Made by a program: the position numbers and the translations under genes | The notes under the pieces: generated by a model | Databases searched by the model: none | Seen by the model: the letters and a program-made list of their open reading frames with translations, nothing else | What the model was told of the DNA's origin: nothing | Shown here: positions 6,654 through 15,074 of the stretch, one piece after another | Layout of the letters: each line of letters starts with the position of its first letter | How positions within the stretch are numbered: position 1 is the stretch's first letter | NCBI GenBank assembly: GCA_003220975.1 | Contig: QHTX01000113.1 | Coordinates: 9,174-28,457 of the forward strand | Origin: Gemmatimonadota bacterium | Lineage (GTDB): Bacteria > Gemmatimonadota > Gemmatimonadetes > Gemmatimonadales > GWC2-71-9 | Direction of reading: 5' to 3' | DNA length: 19,284 nt

Positions 6654-6669
6654 CGGTATCGGCCTTGCG
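6654..6669 (+). promoter_or_regulatory. Candidate sigma-54 promoter for wzz/BY-kinase
   Basis: CGGTATCGGCCTTGCG keeps GG-N10-GC and a perfect TTGC -12 box, but the -24 box is poor apart from GG. The implied start is about 6680, next to GTG 6682 (leaderless) or 41 nt before in-frame GTG 6721. Its position relative to the palindromes supports it more than its own score. Confidence 0.38.
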
Positions 6670-6681
6670 GTACGGTGCGAC

Positions 6682-9028
6682 GTGACCGAGTACCTGCCCG
6701 GCGCCGCGGCGTCGCCCATCGTGCGGGAGGCGCCCCTCCCGGTCCCCGCCCGCGTAACGGCTGCGCCCGATCCAGTCGCCTCACCCTTCGAGCAAGGCGT
6801 GGACTGGCGGCGCTGCTGGGGGGCGGTGCGACGGCATCGCTGGTGGATCCTGGGATGTGCGGTGCTCGGGACGGCCGGCGGCGTGGTCGGCGCGCGGATG
6901 CGCCCGCCCCGCTACCAAGCGCAAGCGACCATCTGGATTCAGGCGGGCGAGCCCCGCGGGCCGGATCGCGGGCCGATCGGCGCCAACCGCCTGCTCGACG
7001 CGTCGGCCTGGGTCGATCTGTTGAAATCGTACGTCGTGCTCGACGACGTGGTGCGCGACCGGCAGCTGTATCTCGGCGTCGTGGCGCAAGACACCCGCGC
7101 TGTCACGGGGTTCACCGTCGGCGATCCAGTCATGCCCGGCCGGTACCGCGTCGTGCTGGACCGGTCAGGGAGCACCTTCCGGCTCCTGGGCGATGACGGC
7201 GTCGAGCTGCAGCGGGGCACCGTCGGGGACTCGATTGGTCAAGCGGTGGGCTTCCGCTGGGCTCCGGCCGCCGCGGTCTTGCCTCCGGGGAGCGAGGTGA
7301 CGCTCATCGTCTCGTCGGTGCGTGACGCCGCGAAGCGGCTGGGCGACGCGCTGAACGTGACCATCGATCCGAACGGGAACTTCTTGCGGCTTTCGCTCAC
7401 GGGAACGGACGGGCCCACCGTGGCGGCGACGCTGAACGCGGTCGCCCAGCGGTACGTCGACGCGGCATTGAAGCTGAAGCGGGCCAAGCTGAGCGAGCTG
7501 GCCGCGTTGCTGGCCGAGCAGCTGCAGTCGGCGCGCGCGAGTCTGCAGCGAGCCGAGAGCGCCTATGAGGCGTTCCGGACGCGGACGATCACCCTGCCCC
7601 CGGATCCGGGCGCCGCCGCGGCCGCGGCCGCGGGAGTGCAGTCGCCGATGAGCGAGTTCTTCGGCCTCCGTCGTCCTCACCCAGGCGCACGATTCGGCCG
7701 CCTCCATCGACGCGCTCGCGGCCATCGGTGCCGTACAGCAGTCCCTGGATCTGAAGCAAGCCCTGAGCGAGCTGACCACGAAGCGGGCGGAGCTCCGCGC
7801 GCTGCGGTACCGCTACACCGAGGATCACCCGGCGGTGCGACGCCTGGCGACGGACATCGACGTGCTGCAGCGCCAGGCGATTCCCGGCCTGGCGCGGGCG
7901 CTGCACGCCGACCTTGGGGCGCGAGCCCAGACGCTGGCGACGGAGATCAGCGCCGGGGGTCGAGAGCTGCAGGCTATCCCGCAGCGCAGCATCGAGGAGG
8001 GGCGACTGCGGCGCGACGTGTCGATCGCCGAGAACCTGTACGCCAGCGTCCAGCAGCGCTACAACGAGGCCCGGCTCGGGGAGGCGAGCACGGTCGCCGA
8101 CGTCCAGGTCCTGGACGCGGCGGTCTCGCCGCAAGAGGCGGCCAAGAACACCGCCTCCCGCCTTGTGGCGTTCGGCTTCGTCGTGGGGTTGAGCCTCGGC
8201 ATGGTGGCTGCTGTCGTGGTCGATCGCCTCGACCCGCGCGTGCACCACCCCGACCAGGTGACGGAGCAGATGGGGCTCTCGATCATCGGCGTGCTGCCCC
8301 ACGTGCGGGACCGCCGGGCGGGGCCGGACGACCAGCAGGTGGCCCACGCCATCGAGGCGATGCGGAGCATCCGCCTCAGCTTGACGCACGCCCACGGTGC
8401 GGCAGGGCCGATGCTCGTCACCATATCGAGCCCCGGCGTCGGCGACGGCAAATCGTTCGTGTCGGCGAATCTGGCGCTCGCGTTCGCCGAAGCGGGGCGC
8501 CGCACCCTGCTGATAGACGGCGACGTTCGCCGCGGCAGCCTGCACCGAGCGGTACGCGCGCGGCGCCAGCCCGGGCTCACCGACTTTCTCGCGGGCCGTG
8601 CCCCCTTCGAGGCGACCGTCCAGGGAACGCCGTATCCCGACTTGCAGTTCATCGGCGCCGGGACGCGGTTCCGCGACTCCCCGGAGCTGCTCGGATCCGG
8701 GGCGATGTCGGAGCTCCTGGCGCGGCTGCGCGCGAGCTGGAGCGTCATCCTGGTGGACAGTCCGCCGCTGGGATCCGGTGTGGACCCCTACACGCTGGGC
8801 ACGCTCACCAGCAACATGCTCCTCGTATTGCGCACCGATGCCACGGACTTGTCGCTCGCGCGGACCAAGCTCTCGGTCCTCGACCACCTGCCGATTCGCC
8901 TGCTCGGCGTGGTAGTGAACGACGTGCGGCCGGGCGGCGTCTACCGGTACTACAGCTACTTTGCCGGCTACGGGACGCGGGATGAGGGCGTGGCGATCGC
9001 CACCCATCGTGTGCGGGGAGTCCTCTAG
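6682..9028 (+). CDS. Wzz chain-length protein fused to BY-kinase (Wzc-type polysaccharide co-polymerase), apparent frameshift
   Basis: The N-terminal Wzz domain (VDWRRCWGAVRRHRWW, membrane helix near residues 54-72) is followed by a long periplasmic coiled coil (LKRAKLSELAALLAEQLQSARASLQRAESAYEAF). A second membrane helix (SRLVAFGFVVGLSLGMVAAVVVDRL) precedes the cytoplasmic tyrosine kinase, with Walker A SSPGVGDGKS (about residue 583), Walker A' LLIDGDVRRG and Walker B VILVDSPP. The C-terminal cluster YRYYSYFAGY holds five tyrosines, the autophosphorylation tail of the family. The reading frame changes by one base near 7665-7675: FFGLR is in one frame, VLTQAHDSAASIDAL in the next. The total length, 2347 nt, is 3n+1; removing one base gives about 781 residues, normal for the family. 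A GCC/GCG-rich poly-Ala stretch (7611-7632) lies just before the break. Start GTG 6682 (alternative 6721); no Shine-Dalgarno sequence. Confidence 0.88.
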
Positions 9029-9978
9029 CCTGCCCGAGGCGCGGGGCCGCCGTCGTCGAAGTTTCGCAGCCAGCCCCCCGCGGGATCGGTGCGTGCCTTC
9101 CGCAGCGCGGCGGTCGCGTGCAGGATCAGCTCGACGGCGTCCATCGTCGCCGCGTGGAAATCCGCCACCCCGTGACAGCCCACCTGCAACCGGAACGGCG
9201 GCGGCTCCCCGGGCGGGTCGACCCCGCCGACGATGGCCTGCCCGAGGCGCTCGGCCAGCCGCCGCGCCTGCGTCGCATCGGCATCGAGGGCCACGACGAC
9301 AAACGCGCTTGGACCCAGGCGCCCCACCACGTCCGAGCGCCGCCCCGCGGATTTCAACGCGCGAGTGACGTGCTGCAAGACGGTCGGGGGCAGATCGCCC
9401 GGCGCGACGTCCGGCTCCAGCACCTCCGCGTCGGGCGCCAGCACCACGCAGGCCAGCGCCGCGTGGGCGCGGGATGCGTGCGAGGCGACCTCCCGGGCGC
9501 GCCGCGTGAGCCCGCGCACGTTGTAGAGACCCGTCTCCTCGTCCACCAACCCGGCGACGCGGGCGCGATCGGCAGCGAGCTTCGCCGCCCCGAAGGTGCC
9601 GATCAGCGCGAGCACCTCTTCCGCATCGAACGGCTCGCTGAGGCAGCCCCAGGCGCCCGCGCGCAGGGCGGCGACGCGGTCGTGTCGGGTCGCGGGACGG
9701 GGCAACGTGAGCAGGATCGGCGTGCCGTCGCCGACGATGTGCCGCGTGCGGAGCGCGCGGCACAGGTCGTCACCGTTCGAGTCCGGGAGCTGCGCATCGA
9801 GGACGATGATGTCAGGGCGGTCCCGCAGGGCGCGTTCCAGCGTGCGACGTGCGGTGTAACTGCGGAGCACGACGTAGCCCCGAGGAGCGAGGATGCTCTC
9901 GAGCGACCGCGTGGCCCATTCCTGCTTGGTCGCGATCAGGATCACCGCTGGGCGAGCGGCCCCCGCTGCGTCGGGCAT
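9025..9978 (-). CDS. Pseudo-receiver plus degenerate GGDEF protein (first paralogue)
   Basis: 317 residues from ATG 9978. The receiver-like domain (about 10-125) starts VILIATKQEWATRSL, so the usual acidic pair is missing. It keeps an Asp at the phospho-acceptor place (Asp61, VLDAQLP), but the late Lys of K-P-F is Glu (LSEPF). The C-terminal half (about 140-300) begins DEETGLYNVRGL like a GGDEF domain, yet the signature loop reads RLGPSAF in place of RxGGDEF, so cyclase activity is not expected. It is clearly paralogous to the gene at 15112-16044 (shared EWATR-L-S-L-P-GY-VLR start, LRAGAW, TGLYN-RGL, ACV). Its last bases overlap the wzz stop: both TAG codons lie in one CTAG (9025-9028). It is probably an inactive or binding-only signalling protein linked to EPS control. 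Confidence 0.82.
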   Translation of the reverse strand: MPDAAGAARPAVILIATKQEWATRSLESILAPRGYVVLRSYTARRTLERALRDRPDIIVLDAQLPDSNGDDLCRALRTRHIVGDGTPILLTLPRPATRHDRVAALRAGAWGCLSEPFDAEEVLALIGTFGAAKLAADRARVAGLVDEETGLYNVRGLTRRAREVASHASRAHAALACVVLAPDAEVLEPDVAPGDLPPTVLQHVTRALKSAGRRSDVVGRLGPSAFVVVALDADATQARRLAERLGQAIVGGVDPPGEPPPFRLQVGCHGVADFHAATMDAVELILHATAALRKARTDPAGGWLRNFDDGGPAPRAG

Positions 9979-10157
9979 GGGGGGCCGTGCTAGCGTGGGG
10001 GAGTCCGGCGGACCGCACGAGTCACGCCCGCTGCCGCTGCAGGACTCGTGCGCGCGCGGGAGACCCTGGCGCGGTCGTCGTGGCCGCGTCTGGTCGGGCC
10101 CGCTCCGTACCGGAAACGCGAAACTGCTGCTCCGCGCCCACAGCCGGACCGGGGCCT

Positions 10158-10173
10158 GCCACCTAACTGCAAC
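10158..10173. promoter_or_regulatory. Degenerate palindrome before the glmS operon
   Basis: GCCACC-TAAC-TGCAAC: the right half is a perfect half-site, while the left half has two mismatches to GTNRYA. It is centred about 95 bp before the start predicted from the GG-N10-GC at 10234-10249. Low confidence because it was found after the motif was defined. Confidence 0.25.
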
Positions 10174-10233
10174 GCGGGCGGGTGTGGGGCGGTGCCGGCC
10201 CCGGCGTTCGTGTTCTAACTCGTGCGCTCGCAG

Positions 10234-10249
10234 TGGCTTGCCGCCGGCT
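10234..10249 (+). promoter_or_regulatory. Weak sigma-54-like promoter for the glmS operon
   Basis: TGGCTTGCCGCCGGCT has TGGC at -24 and GC at the right spacing, but the rest of the -12 box is poor. The implied start is about 10260, a leader of about 39 nt before ATG 10299. Confidence 0.25.
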
Positions 10250-10298
10250 GCCGAGCAGACCACCACCCGGCCCGGAATTTGAAGGCCCGGTGCTCCGC

Positions 10299-10541
10299 AT
10301 GCTGTGTCGCCGGTGTGAGATCGCTTCCTCCGCAACCGGAGTGCGTCATGCGGCGCCGTCTCCCGCCCGCGTGTGGGGTGCGCATCGCCTCGGGAATCTG
10401 CTGTGCGCCTCCTGCGGCACGATCCTCACCGGGGAGGATGTCGCCGAGCGGCTGCTTCGCAAGCAGTCGCAGCTCGCGCGGTTCGGGCTCACCGGCCAGG
10501 CGCGGCCGCTCCTGGAAGTGGCGCGTCGGAGAGGCGCCTGA
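10299..10541 (+). CDS. Small four-cysteine (zinc-ribbon-like) protein, function unknown
   Basis: 80 residues if ATG 10299 is used (GTG 10290 is an alternative; GAAGG at 10281-10285 lies between ideal spacings for both). It starts MLCRRCE, with a second knuckle CASCG at 36-40, so C3, C6, C36 and C39 could bind zinc. A basic, helical tail follows (VAERLLRKQSQLARFGL). I do not recognise the family. The stop is one base from the glmS ATG, and the glmS ribosome binding site (GGAGAGG, 10528-10534) lies inside this frame, so the two are co-translated. The frame is open further upstream to 10182, but that part is arginine/proline-rich and looks non-coding. A role in regulating GlmS or EPS precursor supply would be speculation. 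Confidence 0.6.
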   Translation: MLCRRCEIASSATGVRHAAPSPARVWGAHRLGNLLCASCGTILTGEDVAERLLRKQSQLARFGLTGQARPLLEVARRRGA

Positions 10542-10542
10542 C

Positions 10543-12371
10543 ATGTGCGGCATCGTCGGCTACACCGGGCGTCGCGAAGCGGCGCCGATCCTGCTCCGCG
10601 GGCTCAGTCGCCTGGAGTACCGGGGTTACGACTCGGCGGGGCTCGCCGTGCAGGTCGACGGCGGCGTGGTGACGCGCAAACTCGCGGGCCGCGTGGACGC
10701 GCTCGAGGCGCTCGTGGCGCGCCGTCCGGTCCAGGGGGCGACCGGCATCGCGCACACGCGCTGGGCGACGCACGGGGCGCCCACGGAGCGCAACGCGCAT
10801 CCGCACGTCGATTGTCACCGGCGTGTCGCGCTGGTCCACAACGGGATCATCGAGAACGCCGACGCGCTGCGGGCGGCCCTGGCGAACAGCGGCCACCGCT
10901 TCGAGACCGAGACCGACACCGAGACACTCGCCCATCTGATCGAGGAAGCCCCCGGCGGCAGCCTCGAAGCGCGGGTGATCGCGGCGCTGGAACGCGTAGT
11001 CGGCACGTACGGGCTGGCCGTCGTCTCCGCGGACGAGCCGGGGAAGGTCGTGGTGGCCCGGCAGGGGTCGCCCGTGCTGTTGGGGGTGGGCGACGAGGAG
11101 TTTTTCGTGGCGTCCGACGCGTCGGCCATTCTCGAGCACACGCGCTCGGTGGTGTATCTGGACGACGGCGACATCGCGGTCCTCACACCGGACCGCTATT
11201 ACGTCGTGGACCGCGACTCGCACGTGCAGCTCCGCGCCGTGGACGACATCGCCTGGGACCTCGCAGCGGTCGAGTTGGGCGGCTACCCGCATTACATGTT
11301 GAAGGAGATCTGCCAGCAACCGGACACGGTGCGGAGCACGCTGCGGGGGCGGCTGCTGTTCGAGGACGGGATGGCGCGACTCAACGGCCTCAACCTTCCC
11401 CCCGAGGCGTGCGCCGACCTGCAGCGCATCGTGATCATCGCGTGCGGAACCTCGTGGCACGCGGGGCTGGTCGGTCGCCACATCATCGAGGCGCTGGCCG
11501 GCATTCCGGTGGCCGTCGAGTACGCGTCGGAGTACCGGTACCGTACCCAGCTCTCCCTGCCGGGGACGCTCACGGTGGCGATTTCCCAGTCGGGAGAGAC
11601 CGCCGACACACTCGAGGCCATGCGCGCCGCGCGGGCGGCCGGCTCCCGCGTGCTGGGCCTGATCAACGTCGTGGGGAGCACGATTGCGCGCGAAGCCGAC
11701 GGCGGGATCTACCCCTGCACGCGGGTCCGGAGATCGGCGTCGCCTCGACGAAGGCATTCACGTCGCAAATCGCCGCGCTGGCGCTGCTGGGGTTGTATCT
11801 CGGGCGGCAACGGGGGCTGTCCGTCGAGGCCGGGCAAGAGATCGGGTGCCGCCTCGCCCAGCTGCCCAGCCTCATCAGTCGCGTGCTGGCGCTCGAGCCG
11901 CAGGTGCGCGCGATCGCGGACGCCTATGGCGACCGCAGCAACTTCCTGTACCTCGGGCGCGGCGTCAGCTTTCCGGTGGCGCTCGAGGGCGCGCTGAAGC
12001 TGAAGGAGATCAGCTACATCCACGCCGAGGGGTATCCGGCGGCGGAGATGAAGCATGGGCCGATCGCGCTGATCGACGCCGAGATGCCCGTCGTGTTCGT
12101 CGCCCCCAAGGACGACGTGTACTCGAAGGTCGTGTCCAATATGCAGGAGGTACGGGCGCGGGGCGGTCGCCTCATCGCGGTCACGACCGAGGGGAATGGC
12201 GACCTCGCGGGTCTGGTGGATCACCAGCTCCGGGTGGCGGAGACCATCCCGCTCCTCTCCCCGATTCTGACCGTGATCCCGTTGCAGCTCCTGGCCTACC
12301 ACATCGCGGTGCGACGCCAGTGCGACGTCGATCGGCCGCGCAACCTCGCGAAGAGCGTCACCGTGGAGTAG
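10543..12371 (+). CDS. glmS: Glutamine--fructose-6-phosphate aminotransferase (isomerizing), apparent frameshift
   Basis: It makes glucosamine-6-phosphate from fructose-6-phosphate and glutamine, the entry step to UDP-GlcNAc. ATG 10543 gives MCGIVGYTGRREAAPILL, with the nucleophile Cys after Met. The glutaminase domain shows LEYRGYDSAG, THTRWATHG-type AHTRWATHG, VVHNGIIEN-type LVHNGIIEN and TDTETLAHL. Then come SIS domain 1 (IACGTSWHAGL, ISQSGETADTLEA) and SIS domain 2 (FLYLGRG, ALKLKEISYIHAEGYPAAEMKHGPIALI), and the C-terminus DRPRNLAKSVTVE. The frame breaks near 11709-11716: GGIY is in the first frame, and LHAGPEIGVASTKAF, its normal continuation, in another. The total length of 1829 nt is 3n+2; taking two C from the CCCC at 11711-11714 restores a 608-residue enzyme, the usual length. 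Read literally, the enzyme would lose most of its isomerase domain. Confidence 0.93.
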
Positions 12372-12373
12372 CC

Positions 12374-13120
12374 ATGCGCCTCGTCTCGTACTTCGTCCTC
12401 CCGCTCGTCCTCCTCGCCGCGGCCGGCGCCGCGGCAGGGCAAGGTCTCACTGCGCGCGACGTCGGTCCGGCGTTGGCGACCCGCGAGCAGCTCCAGCAGG
12501 CGCTCGTCCGGGCCCGGCAAGACTCGCACGCGGGGGCGGTGGTGACGCTGCTCCGCACGCGACTCGACAGCGGCGACTTTGAGCCGGGCGACCGGATCTT
12601 CGTCCGGGTGCAGGGCGAGCGGGAGCTCACCGACACGTTCGCGGTCGGAGAGGGACCGATGCTCGGCCTCCCGCAGCTGGGCGCGGTGCCGCTCGCGGGC
12701 GTGCTGCGCTCCGAGCTACAGCACCGGCTGGAGCAGCACCTGGCGCGCTACGTGCGCGACCCGGTGGTGGAGGCGCGCCCGCTCATCCGCATCCTGGTGG
12801 ACGGCAGCGTCGCGAAGCCCGGCTTCTACGCCGTCGCGCCGGAGGTGCCCCTCGCGGACGTGATGGGGATCGCCGGCGGGCTGCTGCCGCAAGCGAAGGT
12901 GGCCGGCATGCGCGTCGAGCGCGGCGGCGCGGAGATCTGGAGCGGTGCGCCACTGCAGCAGGCGCTGGGGCGGGGCGCGTCGCTCGACCAGTTGAACCTG
13001 CGGGCGGGGGACCGCGTGGTCGTGCCGGCCGGCCGGGTCGGGGGCGACCGCGCGTTCCAGATCCTTGGCCTGCTCGTCAGCGTCACCGCGGCGGCCTTCA
13101 CCATCAGCCGGATTCATTGA
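12374..13120 (+). CDS. Wza-like polysaccharide export protein (Poly_export/SLBB)
   Basis: 248 residues; ATG 12374 with GGAG 5 nt upstream, two bases after the glmS stop. A Sec signal peptide (MRLVSYFVLPLVLLAAAGAAAG, no lipobox Cys) is followed by the export-domain pattern FEPGDRIFVRVQGERELTDTFAVGEG, LPQLGAVPLAGV, and one SLBB-type beta-grasp segment (IRILVDGSVAKPGFYAVAPEVPLADVMGIAGG). The C-terminal hydrophobic stretch RAFQILGLLVSVTAAAFTISRIH could be the outer-membrane-spanning helix seen in Wza. It is shorter than E. coli Wza (about 380 residues) and apparently not a lipoprotein, so this is a compact variant. It works with the Wzz-kinase to export the polymer. Its stop overlaps the wecB start by one base. 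Confidence 0.85.
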   Translation: MRLVSYFVLPLVLLAAAGAAAGQGLTARDVGPALATREQLQQALVRARQDSHAGAVVTLLRTRLDSGDFEPGDRIFVRVQGERELTDTFAVGEGPMLGLPQLGAVPLAGVLRSELQHRLEQHLARYVRDPVVEARPLIRILVDGSVAKPGFYAVAPEVPLADVMGIAGGLLPQAKVAGMRVERGGAEIWSGAPLQQALGRGASLDQLNLRAGDRVVVPAGRVGGDRAFQILGLLVSVTAAAFTISRIH

Positions 13121-14244
13121 TGGGCGGGCGGCGGGCGCCCAGCACGATCCTCTCGGTGGTGGGCGCGCGCCCCAACTTCATGAAGCTGGCGCCCCTCGCC
13201 CGCCAGCTGGCGCGCCGGGCCGACGTGCGGCACCTGATCGTGCACACCGGCCAGCACTACGATCCCGAGATGTCGGACGCCTTCCTCCGGGACCTCGCCA
13301 TCCCCCGGCCGGACTGCAATCTCGCGGTCGGCGCAGGCTCGCACGCCCAGCAGACCGCCGCCGTGATGCAGCGGCTCGAGCCGGTGTGCCTCGAGGCCCG
13401 ACCGGACGTGGTGCTCGTGTACGGCGACGTCAACTCCACGCTCGCGGCGGCGCTCGTGGCCGCGAAGCTCGGGATTCGCGTCGGGCACGTGGAAGCCGGT
13501 CTCCGGAGCCGCGATTGGTCCATGCCGGAGGAGATCAACCGCGTGGTGACCGACCGCTTGTCCGACCTGCTGTTCACGCCGTCGCGCGATGCGGGAGACA
13601 ACCTGCTGGCCGAAGGGATTCCGCGGGAGCGCGTCCACTTCGTGGGGAATATCATGATCGACTCGCTGGTGGCGCTGCTGCCGGAGGCGCGGCGGCGCAA
13701 CGGCGCGGGACCGGCGGGCGCGGCGGGCGCGGCGGCCGGGCCGTACGTGGTCGTGACGCTGCACCGGCCCGCGAACGTGGACGATGCCGCCACGCTGCGC
13801 CAGCTGCTCGACGCGCTGGCGGAGCTCAGCGGCGATCGCCGCATCCTGTTCCCGGTGCACCCGCGCACCCGCGCGCGCCTGCAGGGGATGGCGTGGACGC
13901 CGCCCCGCCCCGATCGGTTCGCGCTGCTCGACCCGGTGTCCTACGTGGACATGCTGCAGCTGGTGCTGGGGAGTGACGCGGTGATCACAGACTCGGGCGG
14001 GCTCCAGGAGGAGACGACCTACCTCGGCATCCCGTGCTTGACCGTGCGTCCCAACACCGAGCGCCCGATTACCTGTAGCGCCGGCACCAACCGGCTCGTC
14101 GCCGCCCGGCGCGACGCGCTGTGCGAGGCGGCGCGGCAGCTGTGGGGGCGACGCCGCATGCCGCCGCCCACGATCGAGCGCTGGGACGGGAATACCGCGG
14201 CGCGGATCGTCGCCGTGCTGTGCGACGGAGCGAGCATGGACTGA
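13120..14244 (+). CDS. wecB: UDP-N-acetylglucosamine 2-epimerase (non-hydrolysing)
   Basis: 374 residues from ATG 13120 (TGATG overlap with the upstream stop). It interconverts UDP-GlcNAc and UDP-ManNAc in the cytoplasm. Motifs in order: VVGARPNFMKLAP, HTGQHYDPEMSD, LVYGDVNSTLAAA, HVEAGLRS, MPEEINRVVTDR, VGNIMIDSL, VTLHRPANVD, FPVHPRTR, ITDSGGLQEETTYLGIPCLTVRPNTERPIT. An Ala/Gly-rich loop (about residues 193-206) sits between the domains. Length and catalytic residues are normal. Its place after glmS and the export gene points to a ManNAc-containing (or ManNAcA-containing) polymer; no dehydrogenase is visible in the window. Confidence 0.95.
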   Translation: MGGRRAPSTILSVVGARPNFMKLAPLARQLARRADVRHLIVHTGQHYDPEMSDAFLRDLAIPRPDCNLAVGAGSHAQQTAAVMQRLEPVCLEARPDVVLVYGDVNSTLAAALVAAKLGIRVGHVEAGLRSRDWSMPEEINRVVTDRLSDLLFTPSRDAGDNLLAEGIPRERVHFVGNIMIDSLVALLPEARRRNGAGPAGAAGAAAGPYVVVTLHRPANVDDAATLRQLLDALAELSGDRRILFPVHPRTRARLQGMAWTPPRPDRFALLDPVSYVDMLQLVLGSDAVITDSGGLQEETTYLGIPCLTVRPNTERPITCSAGTNRLVAARRDALCEAARQLWGRRRMPPPTIERWDGNTAARIVAVLCDGASMD

Positions 14245-14253
14245 GCGCAACGC

Positions 14254-14282
14254 TTGCGTCGCTCCCCCTCCCACGATAGCCT
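14254..14282 (+). promoter_or_regulatory. Sigma-70-type promoter for the LuxR-type regulator
   Basis: TTGCGT (14254-14259), exactly 17 bp, then TAGCCT (14277-14282). The predicted start, about 14289-14292, coincides with the GTG start codon, so the mRNA may be leaderless; no ribosome binding site is present. GCAA-CGC-TTGC symmetry overlaps the -35. Confidence 0.4.
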
Positions 14283-14291
14283 TCGCGCCCT

Positions 14292-14948
14292 GTGAGCGTC
14301 TTGCCTGAGCGCGGCATGCCGCCGCGCGTGCTCCTGGCCGACGACCATGAGGTGGTGCGCCAGGCCCTGAAGGCCCTGCTGGAGCGCCACGGCTTCCAAG
14401 TCGTGGGTGTGGCCGCCGACGGCCGGGCCGCCGTCGACGCGGCGTGCCGGCTGCGCCCGGACGTCGCGGTGCTCGATGTCGCGATGCCGCTCCTCAACGG
14501 CGTCGACGCGGCGCGGGAGCTCTGCCGCATGAGCCCCGCGACCCGGGTCATCCTGCTGACGGCGCTCGAGGACGCCCACTTCGTGCCGGAGGCGCTGCAG
14601 GCGGGCGTGCGCGGCTTCGTCATGAAGTCCCAGGGCATCGACGACCTGGAAGATGCGATCCGCACCGTGCAGCGCGGCGGGCTGTACGTGAGCCCCGGCG
14701 TGTCGCAAGGCTTCATCGACGCCGTGACCGGCGCACACGCCAACTCGGGCGGCCCGTTGAGCCCGCGGGAGCGGCAGGTGCTACAGCTCGTCGCCGAGGG
14801 CAAGTCGTCCAAGCAAATCGCCGACCTGCTGCAGATCAGCGTCAAGACCGCCGAGTTTCACCGCGGCCGGGTGATGGACAAGCTCGACATCCACGACACC
14901 GCCGGGCTCGTGCGCTACGCCATCCGCGAAGGGCTGATCACTCCCTGA
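14292..14948 (+). CDS. Response regulator, NarL/LuxR family
   Basis: 218 residues from GTG 14292 (ATG 14316 is a possible later start). Receiver domain: RVLLADDHEVVRQALKALL with acidic Asp17-Asp18, phospho-acceptor Asp62 (VAVLDVAMP), Thr90 (ILLTAL) and Lys112 (FVMKSQ), so it is complete and should be phosphorylated. The C-terminal GerE/LuxR helix-turn-helix (about 156-216) reads LSPRERQVLQLVAEGKSSKQIADLLQISVKTAEFHRGRVMDKLDI. It is the only complete receiver among the three regulator-like proteins after wecB. The soluble histidine kinase at 16151 is a possible partner. Target genes cannot be read from sequence. Confidence 0.93.
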   Translation: MSVLPERGMPPRVLLADDHEVVRQALKALLERHGFQVVGVAADGRAAVDAACRLRPDVAVLDVAMPLLNGVDAARELCRMSPATRVILLTALEDAHFVPEALQAGVRGFVMKSQGIDDLEDAIRTVQRGGLYVSPGVSQGFIDAVTGAHANSGGPLSPRERQVLQLVAEGKSSKQIADLLQISVKTAEFHRGRVMDKLDIHDTAGLVRYAIREGLITP

Positions 14949-14967
14949 CCTGGGACTTCTCCCAGGT
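14948..14967 (+). terminator. Hairpin directly after the response regulator stop
   Basis: ACCTGGGA-CTTC-TCCCAGGT: a perfect 8-bp stem with a tetraloop that begins on the last base of the stop codon. No T-run follows, so it may be a weak or Rho-assisted terminator, or an mRNA stabiliser. Confidence 0.5.
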
Positions 14968-14993
14968 GTGCACCCCGGGGAAGGCCCAGTATC

Positions 14994-15009
14994 GTCGCTC
15001 CCGCGCCAC
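14994..15009. promoter_or_regulatory. Degenerate EPS palindrome before the second GGDEF-like gene
   Basis: GTCGCT-CCCG-CGCCAC: one mismatch in each half-site, 12 of 16 identical to the site at 6535-6550. It is centred about 100 bp before the start predicted from the strong sigma-54 promoter at 15075-15090. Confidence 0.3.
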
Positions 15010-15074
15010 ACCCATCCTTTAAGGAACCCCCGCAGCCGAATCGTGTAGCCGCGGTCGGGGCGCGCCCCCCGTGC

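Larger units (their letters stand above)
9979..10298. other. 320-bp divergent intergenic region
   Basis: It separates the minus-strand pseudo-receiver gene from the glmS operon. I see no convincing small gene and no clear -35/-10 pair. It holds a degenerate copy of the EPS palindrome (10158-10173) and a weak GG-N10-GC promoter (10234-10249), listed separately. Confidence 0.5.

Noticed and set aside
7589..9763. A 724-codon open frame on the minus strand across wzz/kinase and the first GGDEF-like gene
   Set aside because: Arg/Gly/Ala/Pro-rich translation with no recognisable domain, antisense to a well-supported kinase; a typical shadow frame at about 70% GC. The same applies to the other long frames opposite or inside the named genes.
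9979..10020. GG-N10-GC before the minus-strand pseudo-receiver gene
   Set aside because: Only the GG and GC bases match; both boxes are otherwise unlike TGGCAC/TTGC and there is no palindrome at the expected distance.
10182..10298. Upstream extension of the four-cysteine protein to a start at 10182
   Set aside because: The added residues are Arg/Pro-rich without pattern and would cover the likely promoter region; ATG 10299 or GTG 10290 is more plausible.
11700..11725. Programmed ribosomal frameshifting in glmS (and in wzz near 7670)
   Set aside because: No slippery heptamer of the X-XXY-YYZ type and no clear stimulatory hairpin or internal Shine-Dalgarno sequence at the right spacing; indel or error is simpler.
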